61,090 nucleotides of DNA. Source: Thermoplasmata archaeon. Lineage in GTDB: Archaea > Thermoplasmatota > Thermoplasmata > Lutacidiplasmatales > UBA184. The stretch spans positions 1-61,090 of the forward strand of contig JAKASE010000012.1 in assembly GCA_021819135.1 (NCBI GenBank). Reading direction: 5' to 3'. Under the pieces are notes generated by a model. The model was not told the DNA's origin and made no database searches. It worked only from the letters and a program-made list of their open reading frames with translations. A program made the position numbers and the translations under genes. Shown here piece by piece: positions 25,193 through 33,637 of the stretch (position 1 is its first letter; each line of letters starts with the position of its first letter).

Positions 25193-25647
25193 TCAGCCTC
25201 CTTCCGCTCGGCGAGCACGATCTCGACGTTCGTCGTCTGCTCGTTCCAGGCGGTGGCGCGCCCGTGCGCCCGGGGCATCGTGGTCTTGCGAATCTGCCCG
25301 CGGGCGGCCGACGCGACCTTCACGTACAGGCGGTCGGTGTCGAGGCCATCGTATTCCGCGTTCCCCGCGGCGTTCTCGAGCACCTTTAGGACGTTCGTGG
25401 CGACCTTCTTCGCGTACCGACCGGGGCCGGTGCCGCGGTGGTGGGCCGTCTCCTGGTTGTAGCGACGGAACGGGATGGCGTGCCGGAGCGCGATCGCGTT
25501 CTCGAGGACCGTGCGGGCCCGGTCGACCGGTAGGCCGCGGATCGCGTTCAGTACCTCGTACGCCTTCTTCGGTGAGATCGGGAGCTCGATCCCCCGCGCC
25601 CGGGCGACGCTCATCCCCGACTCGGTCTGATAGGTATACCCGCGCAT
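25189..25647 (-). CDS. rpl22: 50S ribosomal protein L22 (uL22)
   Basis: A 152-residue protein that lines the exit tunnel. It shows the archaeal start (MRGYTYQTESGMSVARARG), SPKKAYEVLNAIRGLPVDRARTVLENAI, and the loop and end motifs ASAARGQIRKTTMPRAHGRAT followed by TNVEIVLAE. It is 19 bp downstream of S19. Confidence 0.95.
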   Translation of the reverse strand: MRGYTYQTESGMSVARARGIELPISPKKAYEVLNAIRGLPVDRARTVLENAIALRHAIPFRRYNQETAHHRGTGPGRYAKKVATNVLKVLENAAGNAEYDGLDTDRLYVKVASAARGQIRKTTMPRAHGRATAWNEQTTNVEIVLAERKEAE

Positions 25648-25666
25648 CCCGATCCCCCTCCCTCGT

Positions 25667-26092
25667 TCACTTCAGTGGCATGAACTTCGACGACCGCGTC
25701 GCGCCGACGCCGGGGCCGGAGTGCTTTTCGAACCGTCGCGTGAGCGAGAACTCCCCGTAATAGTGGCCGATCATCTCCGGGCGGACCTCGAGCTCGGTGA
25801 ACGCCTTGCCGTTGTGCACCGCGACGCGCCGTCCGACATGCTCGGGCAGGATCAGGGCGTCCCGGCAGTGGGTGCGGACGATCTTCTCCTTCGGCGTCTC
25901 GCGCATCCGCTCGAAGAACTGGCTCGTCTCGATATTGAACCCGCGGCGGATCGAACGGCGCGCCCGGGCGCTCAGGATGCGGGCGAGCTCCTCGAGGCTC
26001 ATCGCCTGGAGCTCCGGGAGCGACTTCCCCCGGTAGCTGAACTCGCGCTTGCGGCGGGCCTCGACCTTCTTCGTCCTCCGTGCCTTCGGCAT
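25667..26092 (-). CDS. rps19: 30S ribosomal protein S19 (uS19)
   Basis: A 141-residue protein of the small-subunit head. It carries EFSYRGKSLPELQAMSLEELARIL, the EKIVRTHCRDALILPEHVGRRVAVHNGKAF core and EMIGHYYGEFSLTRRF near the end. ATG 26092 (MPKARRTKK) starts 7 bp after L2 ends. Confidence 0.94.
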   Translation of the reverse strand: MPKARRTKKVEARRKREFSYRGKSLPELQAMSLEELARILSARARRSIRRGFNIETSQFFERMRETPKEKIVRTHCRDALILPEHVGRRVAVHNGKAFTELEVRPEMIGHYYGEFSLTRRFEKHSGPGVGATRSSKFMPLK

Positions 26093-26099
26093 GGTCTGT

Positions 26100-26828
26100 C
26101 TACCCCCCTCCCGACCGCGTGCGCAGGCGCTTCTTCCGGGCCGACCGCGAGAACCGTCCCACCTTCGCCCCGGGCCACGTGCCGCTCTGGACCGTGCTCG
26201 GTCGGCCGACGTGCTGGTGGGCTCCGCCACCGAACGGGTGGTTGACCGGGTTCATCGCCACGCCCCGCACCTTGTAGGGGGCGCGGGCGAGCGAACGGGT
26301 CGTCCAGACCTTCTTTCCCGCCTTGATGATCGGCCGCTCGCGGCGGCCGCCTCCGCCGACGGTCCCGACCTGCGCCCGGCAGGTCGCGAGGAACTGCTTG
26401 AACGTGCCGGACGGAAGCTGCACCGTGACCTCGGTCCCGGTGTGGGCGACCACGAGGGCGCTCGTGCCCGCCGACCGGACCAGACGGCCCCCGTCGAACG
26501 GTTTGACCTCGAGATTGGAGACGAGCGTCCCGTCCGGGATCCGACCCAGGGGGAGGATCGAGCCGCGGTCGACCTTGCCCTCCGCGAAGGCGATGGCGTC
26601 CCCGGTGGCGAGGCCCGCCGAGGCGAGGATGCGGACCGTGCCGCCATCCGGCGCGAGCACCTCGGCGACCGGAGCGGTGCGCCCGGGCGCCGGCACGATG
26701 CGGAGGACCCGTCCCTCGCCGACCAGGGCCGGCGGCGGGTGGTAGATCGGTCCGTGGTGACGGTGGCTCGGGGAGCGGTAGGTGGGGGTCCCGCTGCCGC
26801 GCCGCCGGGAGATGATCCGCTTTCCCAT
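26100..26828 (-). CDS. rpl2: 50S ribosomal protein L2 (uL2)
   Basis: A 242-residue protein essential for peptidyl transfer and subunit joining. It begins MGKRIISRRRGSGTPTYRSPSHRH, contains the SH3-like barrel (GTLVSNLEVKPFDGGRLVRSAGT), and near the C-terminus VRGVAMNPVNHPFGGGAHQHVG with the conserved histidines. Its ATG shares one base with the L23 stop. Confidence 0.96.
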   Translation of the reverse strand: MGKRIISRRRGSGTPTYRSPSHRHHGPIYHPPPALVGEGRVLRIVPAPGRTAPVAEVLAPDGGTVRILASAGLATGDAIAFAEGKVDRGSILPLGRIPDGTLVSNLEVKPFDGGRLVRSAGTSALVVAHTGTEVTVQLPSGTFKQFLATCRAQVGTVGGGGRRERPIIKAGKKVWTTRSLARAPYKVRGVAMNPVNHPFGGGAHQHVGRPSTVQSGTWPGAKVGRFSRSARKKRLRTRSGGG

Positions 26829-27097
26829 CAGAACACTCCCGCCCGGCTGCCGATGTCCTCCGCCGAGTACTCCTTGGTGAAGCGCACGGTCGCGATCTTG
26901 CCCGCGCGGACGATCTTGGTGGTGATCTTGGCGACCTTGCAGTGATAGAGGGACTCGACCGCGCCCCGGATCTCCGCCCGGGTCGCGCGATGGTCGACGA
27001 CGAACTCGAGCTTGTTCTGGCGCTCCATCTCATCCATCGACTTCTCGGTCACGTACGCATGGCGGATGATCCGGTGGCGCAGCTCGGGCTCGCTCAC
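26828..27097 (-). CDS. rpl23: 50S ribosomal protein L23 (uL23)
   Basis: An 89-residue protein at the tunnel exit, where signal recognition particle and nascent-chain factors dock. The archaeal pattern is RHAYVTEKSMDEMERQNKLEFVVDHRATRAEIRGAVE, then KVAKITTKIVRAGK. GTG 27097 overlaps the L4 stop as GTGA and sets the normal length. Confidence 0.95.
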   Translation of the reverse strand: MSEPELRHRIIRHAYVTEKSMDEMERQNKLEFVVDHRATRAEIRGAVESLYHCKVAKITTKIVRAGKIATVRFTKEYSAEDIGSRAGVF

Positions 27098-27930
27098 GGC
27101 ACGGCCTCCCCGAGACGGGTCCGAAGGAACTCGACCGCGCTCTGACTGAATAGCGTGAGACGGCCCGGGACTCCCCCCGGGGCGAGGTCTTCCGTGGCGA
27201 GCCGTTGGGCCGGGACGACCTCCACCCCGGCGAGGTTGCGGAAGCCGAGCGCCTTCCCCGGTCCGCTCGTGACGATCAGGAGGCTGCGCGGGGTCCGGCG
27301 CACCCGGCCCCGGCGACGGGCCCGACCGGAGGAGACCATGTGGGTCCCGTCCCGGGCACGCGTGACATCGCGGAGCACCTTGAGCCGATGGAGCAGTTCC
27401 TGCGCGTCCGACGCGGTGCGGATCTCCTCGACCGGGTCGAGGACCACGAGCGGAAGGTGGAGCCCATGCGGGACCGTGTGGCCCCGCTCGACGGCGAGCC
27501 GATGTTCCCGGGTGGCCGCCAGGGCGGAGAGGAACGCGAGCCGCCGCTCCTTGCGGTTCATCTTCTTTGCCCAGATCCGATCGACCTTGGGGGGGTGCGC
27601 GGGGCGCCCTCCGACCGTGTTCGGCGCCTGGGCCCCCCGCATCGAGTCCATGAGACGGGGGGTACGGGCGACGCCGCGACCCTTCCCCGACCACTCCACG
27701 GAGTGGCGGAGACCGGCGAGCGGGGAGGTACCGTACGGCTGGCGTCGGTGGGACTGGGCGGCCACGACCGCGCGATGGATCAGGTCGGTGCGGACGGGGT
27801 GAGAGAACGCGAGCGGAAGGGCGATCGTCTCGCCCGGGGTCCCTTCGAGGTCGATGAGGTGCACCCGGTGATGGGGAGTGTGCGGTTCGGGCGGGAGCGA
27901 CGGGCTCCCCCCCGCGTCGTCCGTCGTCAT
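27094..27930 (-). CDS. rpl4: 50S ribosomal protein L4 (uL4)
   Basis: A 278-residue protein reaching into the exit tunnel. It has the extended loop RQPYGTSPLAGLRHSVEWSGKGRGVARTPR, the KKMNRKERRLAFLSALAAT helix and LLIVTSGPGKALGFRNLAGVEVV. About 20 residues (MTTDDAGGSPSLPPEPHTPH) precede the first conserved strand. The start overlaps the L3 stop by 4 bp. Confidence 0.95.
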   Translation of the reverse strand: MTTDDAGGSPSLPPEPHTPHHRVHLIDLEGTPGETIALPLAFSHPVRTDLIHRAVVAAQSHRRQPYGTSPLAGLRHSVEWSGKGRGVARTPRLMDSMRGAQAPNTVGGRPAHPPKVDRIWAKKMNRKERRLAFLSALAATREHRLAVERGHTVPHGLHLPLVVLDPVEEIRTASDAQELLHRLKVLRDVTRARDGTHMVSSGRARRRGRVRRTPRSLLIVTSGPGKALGFRNLAGVEVVPAQRLATEDLAPGGVPGRLTLFSQSAVEFLRTRLGEAVP

Positions 27931-28928
27931 GCTCCCTGCTTCGAGCGCGTGCTCAGGTAGCGGATGTCGACCTTCTCGACCGACGTGACCTTGCTCCGCA
28001 GCGGCGTCCGGAACCGGAGCAACCGCTTCGCGGGGCCGGGCAGCGAGCCGTGCAGGACGATGCACGCGGACCTCACGTCGCCGTAGTGGAGGAACCCCCC
28101 GGCGGGGGTGATCGGGTCCGCGCGGGGGTCCCGGACGACCCGGAGGACCCGCATGTTGAACTGCGTCCGGCGGTGGTAGCCCTGCTGCCCCGCCTGCGGG
28201 ATGCGATAGCTGACGAAGCTCGGATTATGGGGTCCCAGCGTCCCGATCATCCGGCGGTGCTTCGAGTTCTTCCGCGGCTGGAGCTTCACGCCCCAGCGCT
28301 GGGTGTGACCCTGGAACCCGAACCCCTTCGTGACCCCTATGACATCGACGAACTCGCCTTCCTTGGTGAGCTGGTCGACCGGGACCTCCTGGCCGACCTT
28401 CGAGAGCGCGAACGCCCGGCGCTCGGGGAACTTCTCGCCGGAGACCCGCAGCTCGAACAGCGTGGGCGTCTTCGAGCCGGTGCCCGTGATCAGCTGGGGC
28501 TGCGTGTAGGCGATCAGGCGGACCTCGTCCGCCTCGGTCGAGGCGAACGCGTCCCGCTCCGGGGCCGGGCTCTCCGGATGGCCCGGGATGCGCCGGCCGA
28601 CGTCCCCGGTCGCGTTGGCTCCCCAGATCTCCCGGACGACCCGCATCCCGTACGGTTCCCGCCGGTAGAGGCGGGCGCCGACGATCTGGAGCGGGGGGAC
28701 CTCGACGACCGTCACGGGCACGGCCAGCTCCTGACCCGCGGTGGTCGACCGCTTGCGGTAGTCCACGATGAACGCGTGGCTCATGCCGACCTTGTAGCCG
28801 GCGAACCCTTCGATGGTGGGGGTCTTGGGCCCCTCGGGCCAGGATCGCACCCGGGGGACGGGGCGGACGGACCGGGAACGGGGGGAGAAGGCGAGGGAAC
28901 CTCGCCGGGGACGGTGCCGTCGTGCCAT
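27927..28928 (-). CDS. rpl3: 50S ribosomal protein L3 (uL3)
   Basis: A 333-residue archaeal L3, the first gene of the superoperon. It starts MARRHRPRRGSLAFSPR, with GFAGYKVGMSHAFIVDYRK and the tryptophan-finger segment GFGFQGHTQRWGVKLQPRKNSKHRRMIG near the peptidyl-transferase centre. ATG 28928 follows a TATA box by about 50 bp and a GGAGGT site by about 18 bp. Confidence 0.96.
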   Translation of the reverse strand: MARRHRPRRGSLAFSPRSRSVRPVPRVRSWPEGPKTPTIEGFAGYKVGMSHAFIVDYRKRSTTAGQELAVPVTVVEVPPLQIVGARLYRREPYGMRVVREIWGANATGDVGRRIPGHPESPAPERDAFASTEADEVRLIAYTQPQLITGTGSKTPTLFELRVSGEKFPERRAFALSKVGQEVPVDQLTKEGEFVDVIGVTKGFGFQGHTQRWGVKLQPRKNSKHRRMIGTLGPHNPSFVSYRIPQAGQQGYHRRTQFNMRVLRVVRDPRADPITPAGGFLHYGDVRSACIVLHGSLPGPAKRLLRFRTPLRSKVTSVEKVDIRYLSTRSKQGA

Positions 28929-28977
28929 CGGTCGATAGGGGGTCCTACCTCCAGTGGGAGCGGGGGAGAAGGGTGCC

Positions 28978-28987
28978 CTATATAAGC
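28978..28987 (-). promoter_or_regulatory. TATA box of the ribosomal-protein superoperon
   Basis: CTATATAAGC (GCTTATATAG on the coding strand) is a strong box about 50 bp upstream of the L3 ATG. It predicts a leader of roughly 25 nt containing GGAGGT. The 250 bp up to tdh holds no other feature I can name. Confidence 0.65.
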
Positions 28988-29180
28988 GCTCGCGCGCGCT
29001 CAAAACGAACGGCGGCCGGGAGGGAGTTCTCCTCGAAAAATCCCCCTCACGGCCGGCCCGCTTCGGACGCGCGCGTAGAGAGACCGGGCGGCACGCCCGC
29101 GTCGCACGAGCCCCGGAGTTCGCCGAGAACGGCACGAACCGTTATGGCCGTACACCCTTCGACGGCGCAGGGTCGCGGTC

Positions 29181-30242
29181 ATGAAGGCATACGTGAAGAC
29201 GTCGCGCGGACCGGGCGGCGAGGTGCGGGAGGTGCCCGAACCCACGCCCTCCCGGGGCGAGGTGCTGATCCGGATCCGGGCCTCCTCCGTCTGTGGGACG
29301 GATGTCCACATCTGGACGTGGAACGAGTGGGCCCGGGCTCGGGTCAAGCGGGTGCCGATGATCTTCGGGCATGAGGTGAGCGGCGAAGTGATCGGGCTGG
29401 GTCCCGGGGTCGAGAGCCTCAAGGTCGGGGACCACGTCTCCGCGGAGACCCACATCGCCGACGGCACGTGCTACCAGTGCCGGACCGGCAAGATGCACAT
29501 CTGCGAGCATGTCGAGGTCCTCGGGGTCGACCGGGACGGGGTGTTCGCCGAGTACGCGGTGCTCCCCGAGAGGAACGCCTGGAAGAACGACCCGAAGCTC
29601 GATCCGTCGCTCGCTTCGATCCAGGAGCCGCTCGGGAACGCCCTCCACTCCCTGCTCCCCGAGGACAACATCGAGGACCTGGCGGGACGGGACGTGCTGG
29701 TGACCGGGTGTGGTCCGATCGGCCTGTTCGCGATCCTGGTCGCCCGCGACCTCGGCGCGCGCAAGGTCTTCGCGACGGAGGTGAACCCGGTACGGGTACG
29801 GCTCGCGGAGCGGATGGGCGCGGACCGGGTCTACAATCCGAAGGAGACCGACGTCGACATCGCCCGGGCGATCCGCGACGAGACCGAAGGCCGCGGTGTC
29901 GACGTCGCGGTCGAGATGTCTGGCCATCCGTCCTCCGCCCGCCTCGCGTTCGATGCGCTGACCCCGGGCGGTCGGGTCTCGCTGCTCGGGATCTTCGACA
30001 ACGAGTTCCCGCTCAACTTCGACGATGCCATCATATTCAAGGCGGCCCGCGTCCACGGGATCTTCGGTCGTCGCATGTTCGAGACGTGGTTCCAGGCGAA
30101 GGGGCTTCTCGAGAAGCCGGCGTTCCGGGCCAAGATGACGGAGATCATCACGCACCGGGTACCGATCGCCGAACTCCCGCGCGCGATGGACCTCATCCAG
30201 TCGGGCGCCGCCGCGAAGGTATCGCTCGAGCCGAGGTGGTAG
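29181..30242 (+). CDS. tdh: L-threonine 3-dehydrogenase
   Basis: A 353-residue zinc-dependent medium-chain dehydrogenase that oxidises threonine to 2-amino-3-ketobutyrate with NAD+. Catalytic zinc residues are C38 (SSVCGTDVH) and H64-E65 (FGHEVSG). The NAD site is GCGPIGLFA near 174-182. In the structural zinc loop C97, C100 and C108 are present, but the first of the usual four Cys is Asp (D94). The overall match is to Tdh rather than other alcohol dehydrogenases, and the kbl gene starts 2 bp after its stop, which confirms the pathway. Cytosolic, tetrameric in relatives. Confidence 0.92.
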   Translation: MKAYVKTSRGPGGEVREVPEPTPSRGEVLIRIRASSVCGTDVHIWTWNEWARARVKRVPMIFGHEVSGEVIGLGPGVESLKVGDHVSAETHIADGTCYQCRTGKMHICEHVEVLGVDRDGVFAEYAVLPERNAWKNDPKLDPSLASIQEPLGNALHSLLPEDNIEDLAGRDVLVTGCGPIGLFAILVARDLGARKVFATEVNPVRVRLAERMGADRVYNPKETDVDIARAIRDETEGRGVDVAVEMSGHPSSARLAFDALTPGGRVSLLGIFDNEFPLNFDDAIIFKAARVHGIFGRRMFETWFQAKGLLEKPAFRAKMTEIITHRVPIAELPRAMDLIQSGAAAKVSLEPRW

Positions 30243-30244
30243 GC

Positions 30245-31438
30245 ATGCGCGACCCGACCTCCTTCCTCGCCCAGGAGTACCGCGAGCTTGTCGACAGCGC
30301 GACCGACTGGAAGCTCCGGGTGCTCGGCGGCCCGAGCGCGCCGTGGTGCACGATCGACGGGAAGAAGGTCCTGATGTTCTGCTCGAACAACTACCTCGGG
30401 CTGTCGAACCATCCGAAATTGATCCAGGCCGCGATCGAGGCGACCCGGACGCACGGTGTCGGATCCGGTTCCGTCCGGCCGATCGCCGGGAACATGGACC
30501 TCCACGTCGAGCTCGAGCGCCGCCTCGCGCGTTTCAAGCGTGCCGACGCCTCCCTCGTCTACCAGAGCGGGTTCGCGACCAACTCCGGGCTCATCCCCCA
30601 GCTCGCCGGGGAAGGGGACCTGATCATCAGCGACGAGCTCAACCACGGCAGCATCATCGACGGGGTCCGGCTCTCCCGCGCCGAGCGCGCGGTCTACCGA
30701 CACGCCGATCCGAGCGACCTCGAACGCGTCCTGGCCGCCGCCGAGGAGCACCGCCCGTCGTACCGGCGGATACTGATCATCACCGACGGCGTGTTCTCGA
30801 TGGACGGGGACATCGCCCCGCTCGACCGCATCGCGGAGCTTGGGGCGCGCCACGGCGCGATGGTCTATGTCGACGACGCCCACGGCGAGGGGGTCCTCGG
30901 CGAGGGGGGACGCGGGATCGTCTCCCACTTCGGGCTCTCGCGGGACCGGGTCCACGTGGAGATGGGAACGTTCTCGAAGGCGTTCGGCGTGGTCGGGGGC
31001 CACATCTCGGGATCGAAGGCCCTGGTCGATTTCGCCTACAACAAGTCCCGGACGTGGCTGCTCAGCGGTTCCCACCCCCCGCCGGTCGCCGCGGCGTGCC
31101 TCGCCGCGATCGACGTCCTGGAGAACGAGACGGAGCACGTCCGTCGCCTGTGGGACCTTACCCATCGTTTCAAGTCGGCGATGGCGGGGCTCGGCTTCGA
31201 CATCGGCCAGAGCACGACCCCGATCACCCCGATCATCGTCCGGGAGAGCCGGGTCGCGAAGGCGCTCAGCGATCGCCTCTTCGCGCTGGGGGTCTTCGCG
31301 CTTCCGATCGTCTACCCCATGGTGGCGAAGGACAAGGCCCGGATCCGCACGATCATGAACGCGGCCCTGACGGACGACGACCTCTCGGTCGCGATCTCGG
31401 CGTTCGAGAAGGCGGGGCGCGAGCTGAAGCTGATCTAG
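30245..31438 (+). CDS. kbl: Glycine C-acetyltransferase (2-amino-3-ketobutyrate CoA ligase)
   Basis: A 397-residue PLP enzyme of the alpha-oxoamine synthase family. It cleaves 2-amino-3-ketobutyrate with CoA to glycine and acetyl-CoA, completing threonine catabolism begun by Tdh. The PLP lysine is K245 in GTFSKAFGV, and VDDAHGEGV (D210, D211, H213) holds the cofactor ring. SNNYLGLSNHP near 47-57 is the family opening. ATG 30245 is 2 bp downstream of tdh. Related enzymes (KAS, BioF) share motifs, but the neighbour settles the call. Confidence 0.93.
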   Translation: MRDPTSFLAQEYRELVDSATDWKLRVLGGPSAPWCTIDGKKVLMFCSNNYLGLSNHPKLIQAAIEATRTHGVGSGSVRPIAGNMDLHVELERRLARFKRADASLVYQSGFATNSGLIPQLAGEGDLIISDELNHGSIIDGVRLSRAERAVYRHADPSDLERVLAAAEEHRPSYRRILIITDGVFSMDGDIAPLDRIAELGARHGAMVYVDDAHGEGVLGEGGRGIVSHFGLSRDRVHVEMGTFSKAFGVVGGHISGSKALVDFAYNKSRTWLLSGSHPPPVAAACLAAIDVLENETEHVRRLWDLTHRFKSAMAGLGFDIGQSTTPITPIIVRESRVAKALSDRLFALGVFALPIVYPMVAKDKARIRTIMNAALTDDDLSVAISAFEKAGRELKLI

Positions 31439-31540
31439 GGGCGCGGGGGTTTCTCCCGGGGTCCCCCCCCCCCGACCGGGTGGTTACCCGAGCACTATCA
31501 TGGTCGTAAATAGGGGAGGCGGATTGGATTCCGCGCACGC

Positions 31541-32041
31541 ATGGAGCGCGGCATGCGCACCAAGGATTCGGCACACGGGCACCCGCCCCGCCTCTGGACC
31601 GTCGCCGAAGCGAACCGTCGTATCGACGATCTCACCGAGCTCCTCCCGCGGCTCAAGGGCTGGGTCCTCCGACTCGGCGAGGTGCATGAGGAACTGAAGC
31701 GCCTCTCGGAGTTCTGGGGCTCCGACGTCGACGCCCCGGACCACGCCGACCGCGACCTCAAGAGCCGCCTCGACGCCGAATGGAAGAACCTCACCCGCCG
31801 GCTCGAGGAGGTCGTCGGGTCGCTCCGCGGCGAGGGAATCGAGCTCAAGGACCTCGAGAGCGGGACCGTCGACTTCTACGGCATGGTCGGGGACGAGGTC
31901 GTCTTTCTCTGCTGGCAGCGGGGGGAGCCCCGCGTCGGGTTCTATCACCCGATCTCGGGCAGTGCCCGCGACCGCCGCCCGATCCCGGGCGACGTGCCCC
32001 CTCCTTCCGCCGGGGCGGCGCGGGGCGGGCCGGGCGCCTAA
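31541..32041 (+). CDS. DUF2203 family protein
   Basis: A 166-residue helical protein. The first part is a long helical hairpin (VAEANRRIDDLTELLPRLKGWVLRL to ARRLEEVVGSLRGEG). It is followed by the diagnostic GIELKDLESGTVDFYG strand and the VVFLCWQRGEPRVGFYHPI end of DUF2203. The family's function is not known. A TATA-like CGTAAATAGG at 31507-31516 sits about 30 bp upstream. The frame ends directly against the convergent zinc-ribbon membrane protein. Confidence 0.75.
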   Translation: MERGMRTKDSAHGHPPRLWTVAEANRRIDDLTELLPRLKGWVLRLGEVHEELKRLSEFWGSDVDAPDHADRDLKSRLDAEWKNLTRRLEEVVGSLRGEGIELKDLESGTVDFYGMVGDEVVFLCWQRGEPRVGFYHPISGSARDRRPIPGDVPPPSAGAARGGPGA

Positions 32042-32968
32042 CTAGTCGATCGCGGGGACCTCGCCCGACTGGGCGAGCTCGACCGCTCGCAGCGCGACCA
32101 CGAACGCCCCGACCGCGGCGACGGCCGACGTCGCTGCGACCGTGAGCGGGAATATCGCGTCGAGACCGAGGAGATAGAGGGTGAACGGCGCGGCGAGACC
32201 CGCTCCCCCGCCCACGATCCCGAGCGCGGGCCGGTCCGCGCGCCGGGTCCCGAGCGCGGCATAGGCGGCGACCGCCGCCACGAAGCCAAAGAGAACCGTG
32301 GCGCCCCCGATCGAGGCGAGGAGGGTCTCGAGGTCCGGGAAGGCGGACAGCGCGACGGTGGAGGCGTTCCCGACGGGGCCGGGGGAAAGGGTCACGACGA
32401 GCCCCTGGGTGCCGGCGCTATAGACCGGGCTCGCGAACGCGAGCACGACCACCGGCGAAAAGCCCGGGAGCGTCACGTTGAGCGAGTCCCCACCGGCCGG
32501 GACCCCCGTGAAGAGGAACGTGCCGTCGGAGGCGCTGTGGGTCGTCAGCGTCCGCCCGCCCTCCGCGGTCAGTACGATCTGGGCCCCGGCGGCCGGTCCG
32601 ACGCGGCCTCCCGAGCCCTGGGCCAGCACGGTCCCCGAGACCGTGAAGCTGCCGGGACCCCCCGCGAGGACGGCGTAGTAGCCGAGCACGCCCGCGAACA
32701 CCGCCGCGAGGACCACGACCCCGACCAGGCCGACGCCCGCAAGACGCCGGGCGCGCCAGCGGGGCGGTCGGGGGCGGGGGAACATGGGATAAAGTCCCGG
32801 CAGGGCCTCCCAGGAATACAGCGGAGGGAGCTCGCGGGGCGCGAGCACGGGGATCGGCTCATGGCAGCGCGGACAGGCGAACCACTGCGTCGGAGGCGTC
32901 GGCGCCGCCGCGACGACCACGTCGAGCCCGCACGCCGGGCACTTCAGCCTCGTCGTCGGCGCGCTCAT
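32042..32968 (-). CDS. Zinc-ribbon membrane protein with a carboxypeptidase-regulatory-like domain
   Basis: A 308-residue protein of unknown role. An N-terminal zinc ribbon has CPAC (10-13) and CPRC (32-35). A Pro-rich linker and a span (about 75-97, LAGVGLVGVVVLAAVFAGVLG) lead into a beta-rich outer domain with SGTVL, ASDGTFLFTGVPAG and VTLPGF. These are typical of the Ig-like carboxypeptidase regulatory repeat. Three further spans follow in the C-terminal third. The ribbon would face the cytosol and the beta domain the outside. Confidence 0.6.
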   Translation of the reverse strand: MSAPTTRLKCPACGLDVVVAAAPTPPTQWFACPRCHEPIPVLAPRELPPLYSWEALPGLYPMFPRPRPPRWRARRLAGVGLVGVVVLAAVFAGVLGYYAVLAGGPGSFTVSGTVLAQGSGGRVGPAAGAQIVLTAEGGRTLTTHSASDGTFLFTGVPAGGDSLNVTLPGFSPVVVLAFASPVYSAGTQGLVVTLSPGPVGNASTVALSAFPDLETLLASIGGATVLFGFVAAVAAYAALGTRRADRPALGIVGGGAGLAAPFTLYLLGLDAIFPLTVAATSAVAAVGAFVVALRAVELAQSGEVPAID

Positions 32969-33001
32969 CCTTCCCGGCCGACCCCGGCGGAGGTCTTAGC
33001 C

Positions 33002-33637
33002 TTGCGTCGGTCGCTCGCCAAGCCCCACCCGAGGGTCGCCGGGGTCGACGACGGCGCGTTCCACCGGGCGGACCGCGAGGCGCCGATCGCTGCGGTCGTC
33101 CTCTCGGCTCCCGATTACGTCGAGTCGATCCGGACCGGGCGGGTGACGGTCGACGGGACCGACGCGACCGAGCGGGTGATCGACCTCCTCCGCGCGACCG
33201 GTCCGCTCGAGGGGGTGCGGGCGCTCCTCCTCGACGGCGCGGTTCTGGGAGGGTTCAACGTCGTCCACCTGGGCCGGGTCCACCGGTCGCTCGGCCTTCC
33301 GGTGGTCGCGGTCACCCGCCGGCCTCCCGAGTTTGACCGGATCCGGACCGCGCTCGCCAAATGGTTCCCCCGGGACGCGACCCGACGGTGGAAGCTCCTC
33401 ACGGCGCACCGGCTCTTCTCCGTTCCGACCGCCGGTCGACCGATCCTCGCCGCGGCGGTGGGCTGTTCCCGTCGCGACGCGATCCAGCTGATCCACCGCA
33501 CGACCGTGCGGGGGTACTGGCCCGAACCGCTGCGGCTCGCGCACCTCGTCGCCTCCGCCGGGGCCCGGGGGGCCATCGCGTCTCGCGCGAAGGTTAAAGC
33601 CCGCGTTCGCCGTCCGGCGCCCGGGCCTGTAGCTTAG
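33002..33637 (+). CDS. DUF99 family protein (endonuclease V-related fold)
   Basis: A 211-residue member of DUF99, a mostly archaeal family distantly related to endonuclease V. VAGVDDGAF with D16-D17 near the start matches the metal-binding strand. LLLDGAVLGGFNVVHLGRVH is the second conserved acidic strand, and GLPVVAVTRRPP follows. Activity on deaminated DNA has been proposed for the family; it cannot be shown here. The best start is TTG 33002, as no ATG or GTG is near. The stop codon lies inside the tRNA-Arg gene, overlapping its first 15 bases. Confidence 0.75.
   Translation: MRRSLAKPHPRVAGVDDGAFHRADREAPIAAVVLSAPDYVESIRTGRVTVDGTDATERVIDLLRATGPLEGVRALLLDGAVLGGFNVVHLGRVHRSLGLPVVAVTRRPPEFDRIRTALAKWFPRDATRRWKLLTAHRLFSVPTAGRPILAAAVGCSRRDAIQLIHRTTVRGYWPEPLRLAHLVASAGARGAIASRAKVKARVRRPAPGPVA
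33592..33599 (+). promoter_or_regulatory. TATA-like box of tRNA-Arg inside DUF99
   Basis: GGTTAAAG lies about 27 bp before the first base of the tRNA, within the DUF99 reading frame. It would give the tRNA its own transcription start. Confidence 0.5.
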
